Assembly (NCBI RefSeq): GCF_039525805.1
Contig: NZ_BAAAHZ010000012.1
Direction: 5' to 3' (one strand)
Length of the DNA: 64,000 nt
Source of the DNA: Dietzia natronolimnaea
Lineage (GTDB): Bacteria > Actinomycetota > Actinomycetes > Mycobacteriales > Mycobacteriaceae
Positions 25,061 through 32,822 of the stretch are shown piece by piece. The notes under the pieces were generated by a model. The model made no database searches. It was not told the DNA's origin and saw nothing but the letters and a program-made list of their open reading frames with translations. Every line of letters begins with the position of its first letter. Position 1 is the first letter of the stretch. The translations under genes and the position numbers were made by a program.

Positions 25061-26397
25061 TGGTCCTCCTCCTCGGCGGTGAGGTCCTCGAAGCGGGCCC
25101 GGACGGCCTCGCCGTGGGCCGGGAGACCCTCGGCGTCGGCGAGCGCGACGACGGTCGGGGCGATCTCCTTGAGCGCCGCGCGGTCGTAGTCGATGACGTG
25201 GATACCGCGCAGGAAGGTCTGCACACTCAGCCCGGACGAGTGACGGGCGGTGCCCGACGTGGGCAGGACGTGGTTCGAGCCCGCCGCGTAGTCGCCGAGC
25301 GGGACCGGGGAGTAGGCGCCCACGAAGATCGCCCCGGCGTTGCGTACCCGGGCGGCATCGGCGGCGGAGTCGCGGGTCTGCACCTCCAGGTGCTCGGCCG
25401 CGTACGCGTCCACCACGCGCAGGCCGGCGTCGATGTCGTCCACCAGGACGATGCCCGACTGCGGGCCCTCGAGCGCGTCGCGCACGCGGCCCGAGTTGAG
25501 GGTGACGGTGTAGCGGGCCTCGACCTCCCGCGCGACGGCGTCGGCGAGCTGCTCGGAATCGGTGACCAGAACGCTCGCCGCGTTGGGGTCGTGCTCGGCC
25601 TGGCTGATGAGGTCGTAGGCGATGTGGACCGGGTCGGCCGTGTGGTCGGCCAGGACGGCGATCTCCGTGGGACCGGCCTCCGAATCGATCCCCACGACGC
25701 TGCGGCACAGTCGCTTGGCGGCGGTGACGTAGACGTTGCCGGGGCCGGTGACCATGTCGACGGGCTCGAGCTCGCGTCCGTCGGTGTCCTCGCCGCCGTG
25801 GGCGAGCAGGGCCACGGCCTGGGCGCCTCCGACGGCCCAGACCTCGTCGACCCCGAGCAGAGCACACGCGCCGAGGATGGTGGGGTGGGGCCAGCCACCG
25901 GAGTCGGCCTGGGGCGGGGAGGCCACCACGAGTGAACCGACCCCAGCGACCTGTGCCGGCACGACGTTCATGATGACGCTCGACGGGTACACGGCCTTGC
26001 CGCCGGGAACGTAGAGGCCCACCCGCTCGACGGGAACCCACTTCTCGGTGACGAAGCCGCCGGCGGCGACCTCGGTCACGGTGTCCGAGCGCCGCTGTGC
26101 GGAGTGGACGATCCTCGCGCGGCGGATGGCCTCGACCAGGGCCGCGCGCACGTCAGGGTCGAGGGCCTCGCCGGCCTCGGTGATGACCTCGGCGGGGACC
26201 CGCACCGAGGTGGGCCGCACCCGGTCGAACTTCTCGCCGTAGTCGAGCGCGGCGGAGGCCCCGTGCTCCCGGATCGCCTCGACCACCGGGCGGACGGTGT
26301 CGACGACGGAGTCGACGTCGGCGGCGCCTCGCGGGAGTGTGCGACGCAGCTCGGCGGTACCGAGGGTGCGACCGCGCAGGTCGATGCGGGAGAGCAT
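25057..26397 (-). CDS. hisD: histidinol dehydrogenase
   Basis: A 446-residue zinc enzyme that oxidises histidinol to histidine in two NAD-dependent steps. Motifs include VGLYVPGGKAVYPSSVIMN, AVGGAQAVALLAHG, VTGPGNVYVTAAKR, IDSEAGPTEIAVLAD, AEHLEVQ and GDYAAGSNHVLPT. It is the first gene of the his-trp superoperon. A TAGACT -10-like sequence lies near 26455 on the minus strand, in the 140-bp gap after the glyoxalase-family gene. Confidence 0.97.
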   Translation of the reverse strand: MLSRIDLRGRTLGTAELRRTLPRGAADVDSVVDTVRPVVEAIREHGASAALDYGEKFDRVRPTSVRVPAEVITEAGEALDPDVRAALVEAIRRARIVHSAQRRSDTVTEVAAGGFVTEKWVPVERVGLYVPGGKAVYPSSVIMNVVPAQVAGVGSLVVASPPQADSGGWPHPTILGACALLGVDEVWAVGGAQAVALLAHGGEDTDGRELEPVDMVTGPGNVYVTAAKRLCRSVVGIDSEAGPTEIAVLADHTADPVHIAYDLISQAEHDPNAASVLVTDSEQLADAVAREVEARYTVTLNSGRVRDALEGPQSGIVLVDDIDAGLRVVDAYAAEHLEVQTRDSAADAARVRNAGAIFVGAYSPVPLGDYAAGSNHVLPTSGTARHSSGLSVQTFLRGIHVIDYDRAALKEIAPTVVALADAEGLPAHGEAVRARFEDLTAEEEDQ

Positions 26398-26537
26398 GGT
26401 GTGGCCTTTCCTTTGATCACGGGACGTCGAGCAACCGGCCGACGGCCGCGAACCAGTCTAGGTGCGCCCGGGCCCGGGCCTGTCCCATGCCACCCTCGCG
26501 GGTGTTGTGGACCCGGTCGGGCGCACCCTCCGGCCGC

Positions 26538-26996
26538 TCACGCGCAGCAGGCGCCACCCCCGGAGTCGGCGCCGGCCTCGTCGTCGTCGTTCTTGTTGCT
26601 GTCACCCGCTACCGGCGTCGTCCCGAACGTCTCCGAGTCGGACAGGACCGTGTAGATCTCCCACCGCTCGCCTCCCGGGCCGGTGACCCACACCTTGTCC
26701 TGGGTGGCGAAGCAGCAGGTCGTGCCGATCTCCTCGTCGGTGAACAGGCCGGCGTCGGTCAGTCGCGCGATCTCGCCGTGGACCTGCTCGCTGGACTCGA
26801 CCTCGACGCCCAGGTGGTTGAGCGAGCCTCCCTGGCCCGGGTTCTCGAGCAGGACCAGCTTGAGGGGCGGCTGCTCCACCACGAAGTTGGCGTAGCCGGG
26901 CTTGCGCTTGGCGGGCTCGACGCGCAGCAGCGTCGAGTAGAACCGGACGGCCTCGTCGACGTCGTCGACATTGAGGGCGAGTTGCACACGGGACAT
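26538..26996 (-). CDS. ArsI/CadI family vicinal-oxygen-chelate protein
   Basis: A 152-residue glyoxalase-fold protein with the start SRVQLALNVDDVDEAVRFYSTLL and a paired-cysteine segment, IGTTCCFATQDKVWVTGPGGERWEIYTVL. This vicinal Cys pair is characteristic of ArsI C-As lyases (organoarsenical demethylation) and of the cadmium-induced CadI protein of mycobacteria. A further Cys pair (GGGACCA) ends the protein. The two functions cannot be separated from sequence alone. It is divergent from an ArsR repressor gene, with an inverted-repeat operator between them. Confidence 0.85.
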   Translation of the reverse strand: MSRVQLALNVDDVDEAVRFYSTLLRVEPAKRKPGYANFVVEQPPLKLVLLENPGQGGSLNHLGVEVESSEQVHGEIARLTDAGLFTDEEIGTTCCFATQDKVWVTGPGGERWEIYTVLSDSETFGTTPVAGDSNKNDDDEAGADSGGGACCA

Positions 26997-27020
26997 GGTC
27001 GGAACCTCCACCTCTGAGAT

Positions 27021-27069
27021 GAATATCGAATTTGTTGCACCGCCCAGAGAACCAGCCTTTTCGATATTC
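27021..27069. promoter_or_regulatory. inverted-repeat operator between the cadI/arsI-like gene and arsR
   Basis: GAATATCGAA (27021-27030) and TTCGATATTC (27060-27069) form a perfect 10-bp inverted repeat separated by 29 bp in the 101-bp divergent intergenic region. Each arm lies near one of the two gene starts. A TACACT -10-like element follows at 27085-27090. The layout suggests an ArsR dimer at each half-site repressing both genes. Confidence 0.75.
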
Positions 27070-27097
27070 GTCAAGAACCCGCGCTACACTCGCGGAC

Positions 27098-27457
27098 ATG
27101 CCCAAGGCCCTGCCCCTCCTCGACGTCAGCTCGCCGGTCTGCTGCGCGCCCGTATCGGCGGGGCCGATCGGCCACGAGGACGCCGTGGAGATCGCGCTGC
27201 GTCTCAAGGCCCTCGCCGACCCGGTCCGGATCCGGCTGCTGTCGCTCCTGCTCACCAGTGACGACGGCGAGGTCCGCACAGGAGATCTGGCCGCCGCGAC
27301 CGGCGTCGCGGAGTCGACCACCTCCCATCACCTGGGCCGGCTCCGCGAGGCCGGGATGATCGAGTCGGAGCGGCGCGGGATGAGCGTGTTCCACCGTGCC
27401 CGGGGGTCCGCGATCGACGCCCTGCGTGCCGCGCTCGACCCGAACTGCTGCACCTAG
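27098..27457 (+). CDS. arsR: ArsR/SmtB family metal(loid)-sensing repressor
   Basis: A 119-residue winged-helix repressor (ALADPVRIRLLSLLL ... GDLAAATGVAESTTSHHLGRLREAGMI ... GMSVFHRA). The N-terminal Cys15-Cys16 pair (SSPVCCAPV) falls at the position reported for arsenite ligands in Corynebacterium ArsR, but there is no third Cys near residue 55. A C-terminal NCCT supplies another Cys pair, so the sensing site may use the two tails. The 3' end overlaps the convergent ABC ATPase gene by 4 bp. Confidence 0.92.
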   Translation: MPKALPLLDVSSPVCCAPVSAGPIGHEDAVEIALRLKALADPVRIRLLSLLLTSDDGEVRTGDLAAATGVAESTTSHHLGRLREAGMIESERRGMSVFHRARGSAIDALRAALDPNCCT

Positions 27458-28200
27458 CCGGACCGGACCGCCCCGTCCACCAGATGCAAGCGTGCGTCAC
27501 ATCGCGCCGCCACCCCCTCGTCGTGCGTGACGAGCATCAGCGCCACGTCGAACTCCCGCGCCGTGCCCAGGAGCAGATCCACCACGACGGCGCCCGACTC
27601 CGAGTCCAGGGCGCTGGTCGGCTCGTCCGCCAGAAGCATCGACGGACCGTGGACCAGCGCTCGTGCGACGGCCACCCGTTGGCGCTGACCCCCCGACAGT
27701 GCTCCCACCGGCCGACCGGCCATCGAACCGAGGCCCACCCTGTCGAGCAACTCGTCGGCACGCTCACGTACCTCGGCGCGGCGGGCCCGCGACGGCCGCC
27801 CGCCGAGCCACCCCATGGCCTCGAGTTGCTCGCGCGCGGTGAGGGACTCGACCAGGTTGGACTGTTGGAAGACGATGCCGATCTCCGTCCGGCGCAGCTC
27901 GGCCGCCCGTCGAGCACTCACCGCCGCCAGGTCCACCTCGCCGTCGCGGGTCGCCAACCACACGTGGCCGGAATCCGGCGGGGTGAGCGTGGCCGCGGCG
28001 GCCAGCAGACTGGACTTGCCCGAGCCGGAGGGTCCGGTCACCGCGAGACTGCGGCCGCGGTCGATCCGGCACGAGACGTGGTCCACGGCGGTGAGCCGGC
28101 CGTCGCCGTCGGGGTAGGTCAGGACGACGTCCTCCATCCGCAACCCGGCGGTCGCGGTGGGGTCGAGGTCAGCGGCGCCGTGAACGGTGGCGTGGGACAT
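27454..28200 (-). CDS. ABC transporter ATP-binding protein (MacB/LolD-like)
   Basis: A 248-residue ATPase. Walker A is GPSGSGKSS, the Q-loop IVFQQSNLVESLT, the signature ALSGGQRQRVAVARAL, Walker B MLLADEPTSALD, and the H-loop VTHDE. The FQQSNL Q-loop and the pairing with an FtsX-like permease place it with lipoprotein/peptide exporters of the MacB-DevA group. The ATG at 28200 follows CAGGAGA. It lies 65 bp downstream of the permease gene and is controlled presumably by the divergent two-component system. Confidence 0.92.
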   Translation of the reverse strand: MSHATVHGAADLDPTATAGLRMEDVVLTYPDGDGRLTAVDHVSCRIDRGRSLAVTGPSGSGKSSLLAAAATLTPPDSGHVWLATRDGEVDLAAVSARRAAELRRTEIGIVFQQSNLVESLTAREQLEAMGWLGGRPSRARRAEVRERADELLDRVGLGSMAGRPVGALSGGQRQRVAVARALVHGPSMLLADEPTSALDSESGAVVVDLLLGTAREFDVALMLVTHDEGVAARCDARLHLVDGAVRSG

Positions 28201-28265
28201 GGGGTTCTCCTGGAGAGGTAGAGGGTGTGACGACGAGGTCGCGCAGTCGCGGTGGGGACTCCGGA

Positions 28266-29324
28266 TCACCGGAGCGCACCGAGGGCGGTGGAGGGGTCCG
28301 CGGAGACGACGGGGCGCAGAGAGACGGCGGCTCCGGCCAGCCCGAGGACCGCCAGGAGGAGGGCGGGGAGCACGGTGGTGGCGGGTGAGACGACGTAGGG
28401 CACCGCCCCTGGCGCGACCACCCCGAACAGCGCGGCGATCCCCACGCCGCCTCCGATGCCCACCGCCAGGACGATCGTCGCCTGGCCGACGGAGTCGCGC
28501 ACCACCGCGGCGGTGGACGCACCCAGGGCCTTGAGCACCGCGACGTCACGGCGGCGCTGCATCCCCCAGACAGCGAAGAACGCTCCCACGACCAGTGCGG
28601 TGACCGCCAGCAGCATGTACGTCATGGTGTTCAGCGAGGTGTTCTCGGCGCGGTGTGAGGGCAGCGAGGACACCAGGCCCCCGGGGTCCACCGTCGTCAG
28701 ACCGGGCTGGGCCGCCGGGCCCCCGGACGCCCCCGGCCCCTCGGATGAGACGGCGACGGTGGTGGCCGCCCCACCACGCGGTGCGAGCTCGCGCCACGTG
28801 GCCAGGTCGGTGACGACGACGGGGGTGTGCGAATGCCACAGGTCGCCGACCCCTCCGGTGACGCGCAGAGCGCTGCCGTCGACCCTGAGCTCGGTCGCGC
28901 CGGCACCCACCTCGTCGTCGACGCCTGTAGAGGTCAGGACCTCCCCCGATGCCGGCGGCGTCAATGATCCCACGGGGCCGCCGAGACCCACGGCGACGGC
29001 CGAGGCGCCGGTCTCGGTCCCGTCGTCCACGCGGATGCGGGCAACGCCCAGGGGGACGGCTGAGGGGTCGGCTGCGGTCACCCGGTCCAGCTGCTCGCCG
29101 GTGAGGGACGCGCGATCGAGGTCCACGGCCCCGTCCTCGTCGGCCGGTAGGACGAAGGTCGAGTCCCCGCCGCCCAGGGCCCGCAGCGCGGACACACTCT
29201 GGTGCGCCAGACCCGCGGTGAGCCCGAGCAGGCCGGCGACCAGTACGGACAGCAGCAGTACGACGCCCGTGATGAGCGCGAAGCGGCCCCGCGCGGTGCG
29301 CAGGTCGCGGAGAGCGAAGAACAT
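28266..29324 (-). CDS. FtsX-like ABC transporter permease
   Basis: A 352-residue permease. One N-terminal membrane helix (FALITGVVLLLSVLVAGLLGLTAGL) is followed by an extracellular domain of about 190 residues. Three C-terminal helices follow, around the FtsX motif MQRRRDVAVLKALGASTAAVVRDSVGQA. The architecture matches DevC/MacB-type mechanotransmission exporters that move substrates from the outer leaflet or cell surface. The ATG at 29324 has GAGAGGA before it. It is a paralogue of the permease at 40763, but with a different regulator. Confidence 0.9.
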   Translation of the reverse strand: MFFALRDLRTARGRFALITGVVLLLSVLVAGLLGLTAGLAHQSVSALRALGGGDSTFVLPADEDGAVDLDRASLTGEQLDRVTAADPSAVPLGVARIRVDDGTETGASAVAVGLGGPVGSLTPPASGEVLTSTGVDDEVGAGATELRVDGSALRVTGGVGDLWHSHTPVVVTDLATWRELAPRGGAATTVAVSSEGPGASGGPAAQPGLTTVDPGGLVSSLPSHRAENTSLNTMTYMLLAVTALVVGAFFAVWGMQRRRDVAVLKALGASTAAVVRDSVGQATIVLAVGIGGGVGIAALFGVVAPGAVPYVVSPATTVLPALLLAVLGLAGAAVSLRPVVSADPSTALGALR

Positions 29325-29423
29325 GGGGGTCCTCTCGTGGTGGTATGCGTCCAGGTTCGTCGCCGGCCGGGTCTCCCGAATCGCCCGAGCGGATGGTCTC
29401 GCGCACCCGGACGGTCGATCGCC

Positions 29424-29445
29424 GCATCCATCCTTCGATGGATGC
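29424..29445. promoter_or_regulatory. inverted repeat between the ABC exporter and the two-component operon
   Basis: A perfect 9-bp inverted repeat, GCATCCATC-CTTC-GATGGATGC, lies in the 153-bp divergent intergenic region, 33 bp before the histidine kinase GTG and 100 bp before the permease ATG. It is a plausible binding site for the NarL-type response regulator. A TAGCGT -10-like sequence at 29465-29470 would give a nearly leaderless kinase messenger. Confidence 0.65.
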
Positions 29446-29477
29446 CCGGGGCGACGGCAACGGCTAGCGTCGACCGG

Positions 29478-30704
29478 GTGACCGGCCCTTCCCGCCCCCG
29501 AGCGAGCGCAGAGCTGCCTCCCGAGTCGGCCGCGGTGCGCGCGGTCTTCACCCAGCTCCAGGTGGCCCTGCACACCCTCGTGGCGGCCCTGCTCGCGTTC
29601 ACGCTGGTCAGCGCGCACCGGGACACCGCCGGCGAACCGGATCTCGTGGCGGTGGCGGCCGCGGTCGGATTCACCGTCGTGTACCTGGCGGGGACCGTGT
29701 GGGACCACCTGCACGGGACCGGCCGGACCACGAGGCTGTGGTGGCTCGCCGCGGTGTTGGCGCTGTGGTCGGTCCTGGTGGTCCGGGTGCCGGAGGCCGC
29801 CTACCTGGCGTTCCCGCTGTTCTTCCTGGCCCAGTTCCTCCTGCCCGTGTGGGCCGGGGTCGCGGCGGTCGCGGCACTCGCCACCGTGGCGGTGATGGCT
29901 CTGGGGATGCACGGGGGGTTCACCCCCGCCGGGGTCGTGGGCCCCGCGGTGGGGGCGCTCGTCGCGGTGGGCCTGGGCACCGGTGTCCGGGCGCTCGACC
30001 GGGAGTCCCGGGCACGGCGGGAGGTGATCGCCGAGCTGGTCAGGACCCGTTCCGAGCTGGCTCGACACCAGCGCGAGGTGGGCCGCGAAGCCGAGCGGGC
30101 CCGCCTGGCCGGCGAGATCCACGACACCGTCGCCCAGGGGCTCGCGAGCATCGGGATGTTGCTGCACGCCGTCGAGCGCGCGGACCCCTCGCACCCGGCC
30201 GTCGACCAGACGCGCCTCGCGCGAGAGGTGGCCGGCGAGAACCTCACCGAGACCCGCCGCCTGATCGCCGCGCTACGCCCCGCTCCGCTCGACGGCGTGT
30301 CGCTCGCGGGCGCACTGGGCCGCGTCGCGGAGCGGACCCGCGCGGAGCATCCGGGGATCGAGGTGACCGCGGACTGCTCCCTCGAGGTCGACCCTCCCCC
30401 CGAGGTCGCCGCCGTGCTCGTCCGCGTGGCGCAGGAGGCGTTGGCGAACGCGGTCACACACGCCTCACCCTCGAGGGTCGAGGTGACGCTGACAGGGTCA
30501 TCCACCGCGGTCGCGCTCGAGGTGCGCGATGACGGTCGGGGTTTCGACGTCGCCGCGCCGCGGCCCACCGCATCGTTCGGTCTGGACGGGATGGCGCGTC
30601 GGGTGTCCGGGCTGGGAGGAGAGTTCGACGTGAGCTCCGAGACCGGCGCGGGGACCACGATCCGCGCCGTGCTCCCGACGGTGGTGGGAGGCTCGGGGAC
30701 ATGA
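29478..30704 (+). CDS. sensor histidine kinase (NarL/LiaS-type, HisKA_3)
   Basis: A 408-residue kinase. The N-terminal third holds about six membrane helices with no large extracellular domain, suggesting sensing within the membrane. The dimerisation/phosphoacceptor segment is ERARLAGEIHDTVAQGLASIGMLLH with H215 as phosphorylation site. The HATPase domain has AQEALANAVTHA, VRDDGRGFD and FGLDGMARRV. The GTG at 29478 is chosen because no ribosome site supports upstream starts. The stop overlaps the response regulator ATG by 4 bp. The divergent FtsX/ABC exporter is the probable target, as in cell-envelope stress systems. Confidence 0.92.
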   Translation: MTGPSRPRASAELPPESAAVRAVFTQLQVALHTLVAALLAFTLVSAHRDTAGEPDLVAVAAAVGFTVVYLAGTVWDHLHGTGRTTRLWWLAAVLALWSVLVVRVPEAAYLAFPLFFLAQFLLPVWAGVAAVAALATVAVMALGMHGGFTPAGVVGPAVGALVAVGLGTGVRALDRESRARREVIAELVRTRSELARHQREVGREAERARLAGEIHDTVAQGLASIGMLLHAVERADPSHPAVDQTRLAREVAGENLTETRRLIAALRPAPLDGVSLAGALGRVAERTRAEHPGIEVTADCSLEVDPPPEVAAVLVRVAQEALANAVTHASPSRVEVTLTGSSTAVALEVRDDGRGFDVAAPRPTASFGLDGMARRVSGLGGEFDVSSETGAGTTIRAVLPTVVGGSGT

Positions 30705-31333
30705 CGACGACGAGCGTGCGCGTTCTGATCGCGGACGATCACGCGGTGGTCCGGACAGGCCTTCGCGCGTTGGTCGCGTCGGACCCCGCCATCGAGGTGG
30801 TGGCCGACGTCCCCACCGCTGACGGCGCTGTCGAGCGGGCGCGGATCGGCGACGTGGACGTGGTGCTCATGGACCTGCGCTTCGCGGGTGACGCCTCCGC
30901 GGGGGTCAGGGCGACCCGGCGACTCCGCGCACTCGGGTCACCACCGCAGGTCCTGGTCCTGACCAGCCACGACACCGATGCGGACATCATCGGGGCGATC
31001 GAGGCGGGGGCCTGCGGCTACCTCCTCAAGGACGCCGGTCCCGACGAGCTGCTGGCCGCCGTCCGCGCCGCGGCGGCCGGGGAGAGCGCGCTCTCCCCCA
31101 CCGTCGCCGCCACTCTGATGAACCGGCTGCGCGACCCACGGCCGGTGCTGACCGATCGCGAGGTGGACGTGTTGCGGGCGGTGGCGACGGGCGAGACCAA
31201 TCGGCAGGTCGCGGCGTCCCTGAACGTGTCGGAGGCGACGGTCAAGACGCACCTCGTGCACGTCTTCGACAAACTCGGTGTGACGTCCCGGACGGCCGCG
31301 GTGGCCAGGGCCCGCGAGCTCGGGGTGGTGTAG
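30701..31333 (+). CDS. NarL/LuxR family response regulator
   Basis: A 210-residue regulator. The receiver domain has acidic pocket residues (IADDHAVVR), phosphoacceptor D58 in VVLMDLRFAGD, Thr/Ser switch LVLTSHDTD and the conserved Lys in YLLKDAGPDE. A LuxR helix-turn-helix ends it (LTDREVDVLRAVATGETNRQVAASLNVSEATVKTHLVHVFDKL). It is translationally coupled to the kinase. The inverted repeat at 29424-29445 is a candidate operator. Confidence 0.95.
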   Translation: MTTTSVRVLIADDHAVVRTGLRALVASDPAIEVVADVPTADGAVERARIGDVDVVLMDLRFAGDASAGVRATRRLRALGSPPQVLVLTSHDTDADIIGAIEAGACGYLLKDAGPDELLAAVRAAAAGESALSPTVAATLMNRLRDPRPVLTDREVDVLRAVATGETNRQVAASLNVSEATVKTHLVHVFDKLGVTSRTAAVARARELGVV

Positions 31334-31415
31334 CGGCTACGGCGTGACCTGACGTCGGCGTGATCTTCGGTCGATACTCATCCGCCCACCTCGCCGGAGT
31401 TCCTAAGCTCGTCCC

Positions 31416-32105
31416 ATGCGGAGACTCCCCTGGATCATCGGCGCTGTCGTCGTCATCGTCGTGGTCGCGCTGATCGCGGCGCCCTACCTCTACAAGGCCG
31501 TGCGTGGAGGTGACGACGCGCCGGCCGCGACCGTCTCCGTCGACGGAGCCGAGGAGGCGACCGGCACCCTGGAGGGCACGTGGGTGGTGGTGCCGGGGAC
31601 CGCGCCCAACGAGACGACTGCCGGGTACACGGTCAACGAGATCCTGCGCGGGGAGCCGGTCACCGTCGTCGGCAGCACCGACCAGGTGAGCGGCCGGGCG
31701 GTCGTGTCCGGGACCACCCTGGAGTCCGCATCGTTCGACGTGCAGGTGGCGGGCATCGAGACGGACATCGACCAGCGCGACGCCCAGGCCCGCTCACCCC
31801 AGATCCTCGATGCCGGGTCCCATCCCTCGGCGACACTCACCGTGGCCGAACCCGTGGATCTGGCTGCGGTGCCGTCGGACGGCACAACGGTGTCGATCCC
31901 GATGGTGGTCGAGCTGACGATCAAGGGCACGACCGTCCGTGAGGACACCGAGGTGACCGTCCTACGGACGGGCGGCGCCCTGATCGCCTCCGGCGCGGTC
32001 CCCCTCACCTGGGCCGAGGTCGGGGTCGAGCCGCCGAGCCTCGGCTTTGTCGCCGTGGAACCGTCCGGAACGATCGACTTCCTGGTGAGCCTGGCCCGGC
32101 AGTAG
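31416..32105 (+). CDS. YceI family lipid/isoprenoid-binding-type protein, membrane-anchored
   Basis: A 229-residue protein with an N-terminal membrane anchor (IIGAVVVIVVVALIAAPYLY) and an extracytoplasmic beta-barrel resembling YceI. The features are GTWVVVPG...TAGYTVNEIL, VVSGTTLESASFDVQVAGIETDIDQRDAQAR, LDAGSHPSATLTVAEPV, and VVELTIKGTTVREDTEVTV. YceI proteins bind long-chain polyisoprenoids in a lipocalin-like pocket, but the ligand here is unknown. The last 144 bp overlap the convergent membrane protein gene. Confidence 0.85.
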   Translation: MRRLPWIIGAVVVIVVVALIAAPYLYKAVRGGDDAPAATVSVDGAEEATGTLEGTWVVVPGTAPNETTAGYTVNEILRGEPVTVVGSTDQVSGRAVVSGTTLESASFDVQVAGIETDIDQRDAQARSPQILDAGSHPSATLTVAEPVDLAAVPSDGTTVSIPMVVELTIKGTTVREDTEVTVLRTGGALIASGAVPLTWAEVGVEPPSLGFVAVEPSGTIDFLVSLARQ

Positions 32106-32570
32106 CCGTGCCTCGGTCTGAGGAGGTCCGATCTGCTCTCGCAGTCCGATCTCCATACGCACGACATAGGCGATGAACGCGACGGGGATGACGGCGCTCC
32201 ACGCCCACGCCGACCCTGCGGCGAGTGCGAACACCACCGTGGACGCCACGCCGTACGCGGCGATGAGGCCACGGATCGACGCGATGCACGTCGTGATGGT
32301 CCGTTCGCTCCACCTCGTTCGCCAGAGTTGCACGGATCCTGAAAGCTCGGCCGCCAGGAAGAGCATCAGGCTCAGGGTGAGCAGCATGAAGTGAGCGGGG
32401 AGTTCCTCCGGACGCAGGCTGCCCTCGGTCGGGAACACACTCCTCCACGCTCCGACCGAGACACCCACCGCGCACAGCAGTAGCAGTACGACCATCGGGA
32501 TGGCATAGGACGGCGACAGCGGATCCCATCTCTGCGACCTGCGGGCACGTCCCGGTTGTGGTGTGGTCAC
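31962..32570 (-). CDS. hypothetical membrane protein
   Basis: About 202 residues with four hydrophobic segments: SYAIPMVVLLLLCAVGVSVGA, HFMLLTLSLMLFLAAELSG, IRGLIAAYGVASTVVFALAAG and WAWSAVIPVAFIAYVV. A hydrophilic tail follows. The GTG at 32570 is preceded by GGGGAG. The tail (about the last 50 residues) is read antisense through the 3' end of the YceI gene, which is suspicious. Either the reading frame lost an earlier stop or the overlap is real. No family is recognised. Confidence 0.6.
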   Translation of the reverse strand: MTTPQPGRARRSQRWDPLSPSYAIPMVVLLLLCAVGVSVGAWRSVFPTEGSLRPEELPAHFMLLTLSLMLFLAAELSGSVQLWRTRWSERTITTCIASIRGLIAAYGVASTVVFALAAGSAWAWSAVIPVAFIAYVVRMEIGLREQIGPPQTEARLLPGQAHQEVDRSGRFHGDKAEARRLDPDLGPGEGDRAGGDQGAARP

Positions 32571-32822
32571 TCGTCTCCCCGCCTCGTCGTTGATCGCATG
32601 TCGGTCCTCTCCCGGTTCTTCTGATCGGTTCGACGGTCCGGGGGCCCTGCTCGGTTCCATGAGTTCGGGCCGGGCCCATCTGGCGGTGTCCGGCGGCCGA
32701 CATCGGCAGACGCTCAGCGGTAAACGTTCAGCTCGTCGCCACCCGCCGGACACGGACCCGGCACCCGACCCTCCTACGGTCACCTGGTCAGTCACTCAGT
32801 CATTGCCCAGGAAAGGCCCCCG

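Noticed and set aside
26460..26480. A GCCCGGGCCCGGGC palindrome upstream of hisD as an operator
   Set aside because: Simple G/C palindromes of this sort arise by chance in DNA of this composition, and no regulator is known for such a site.
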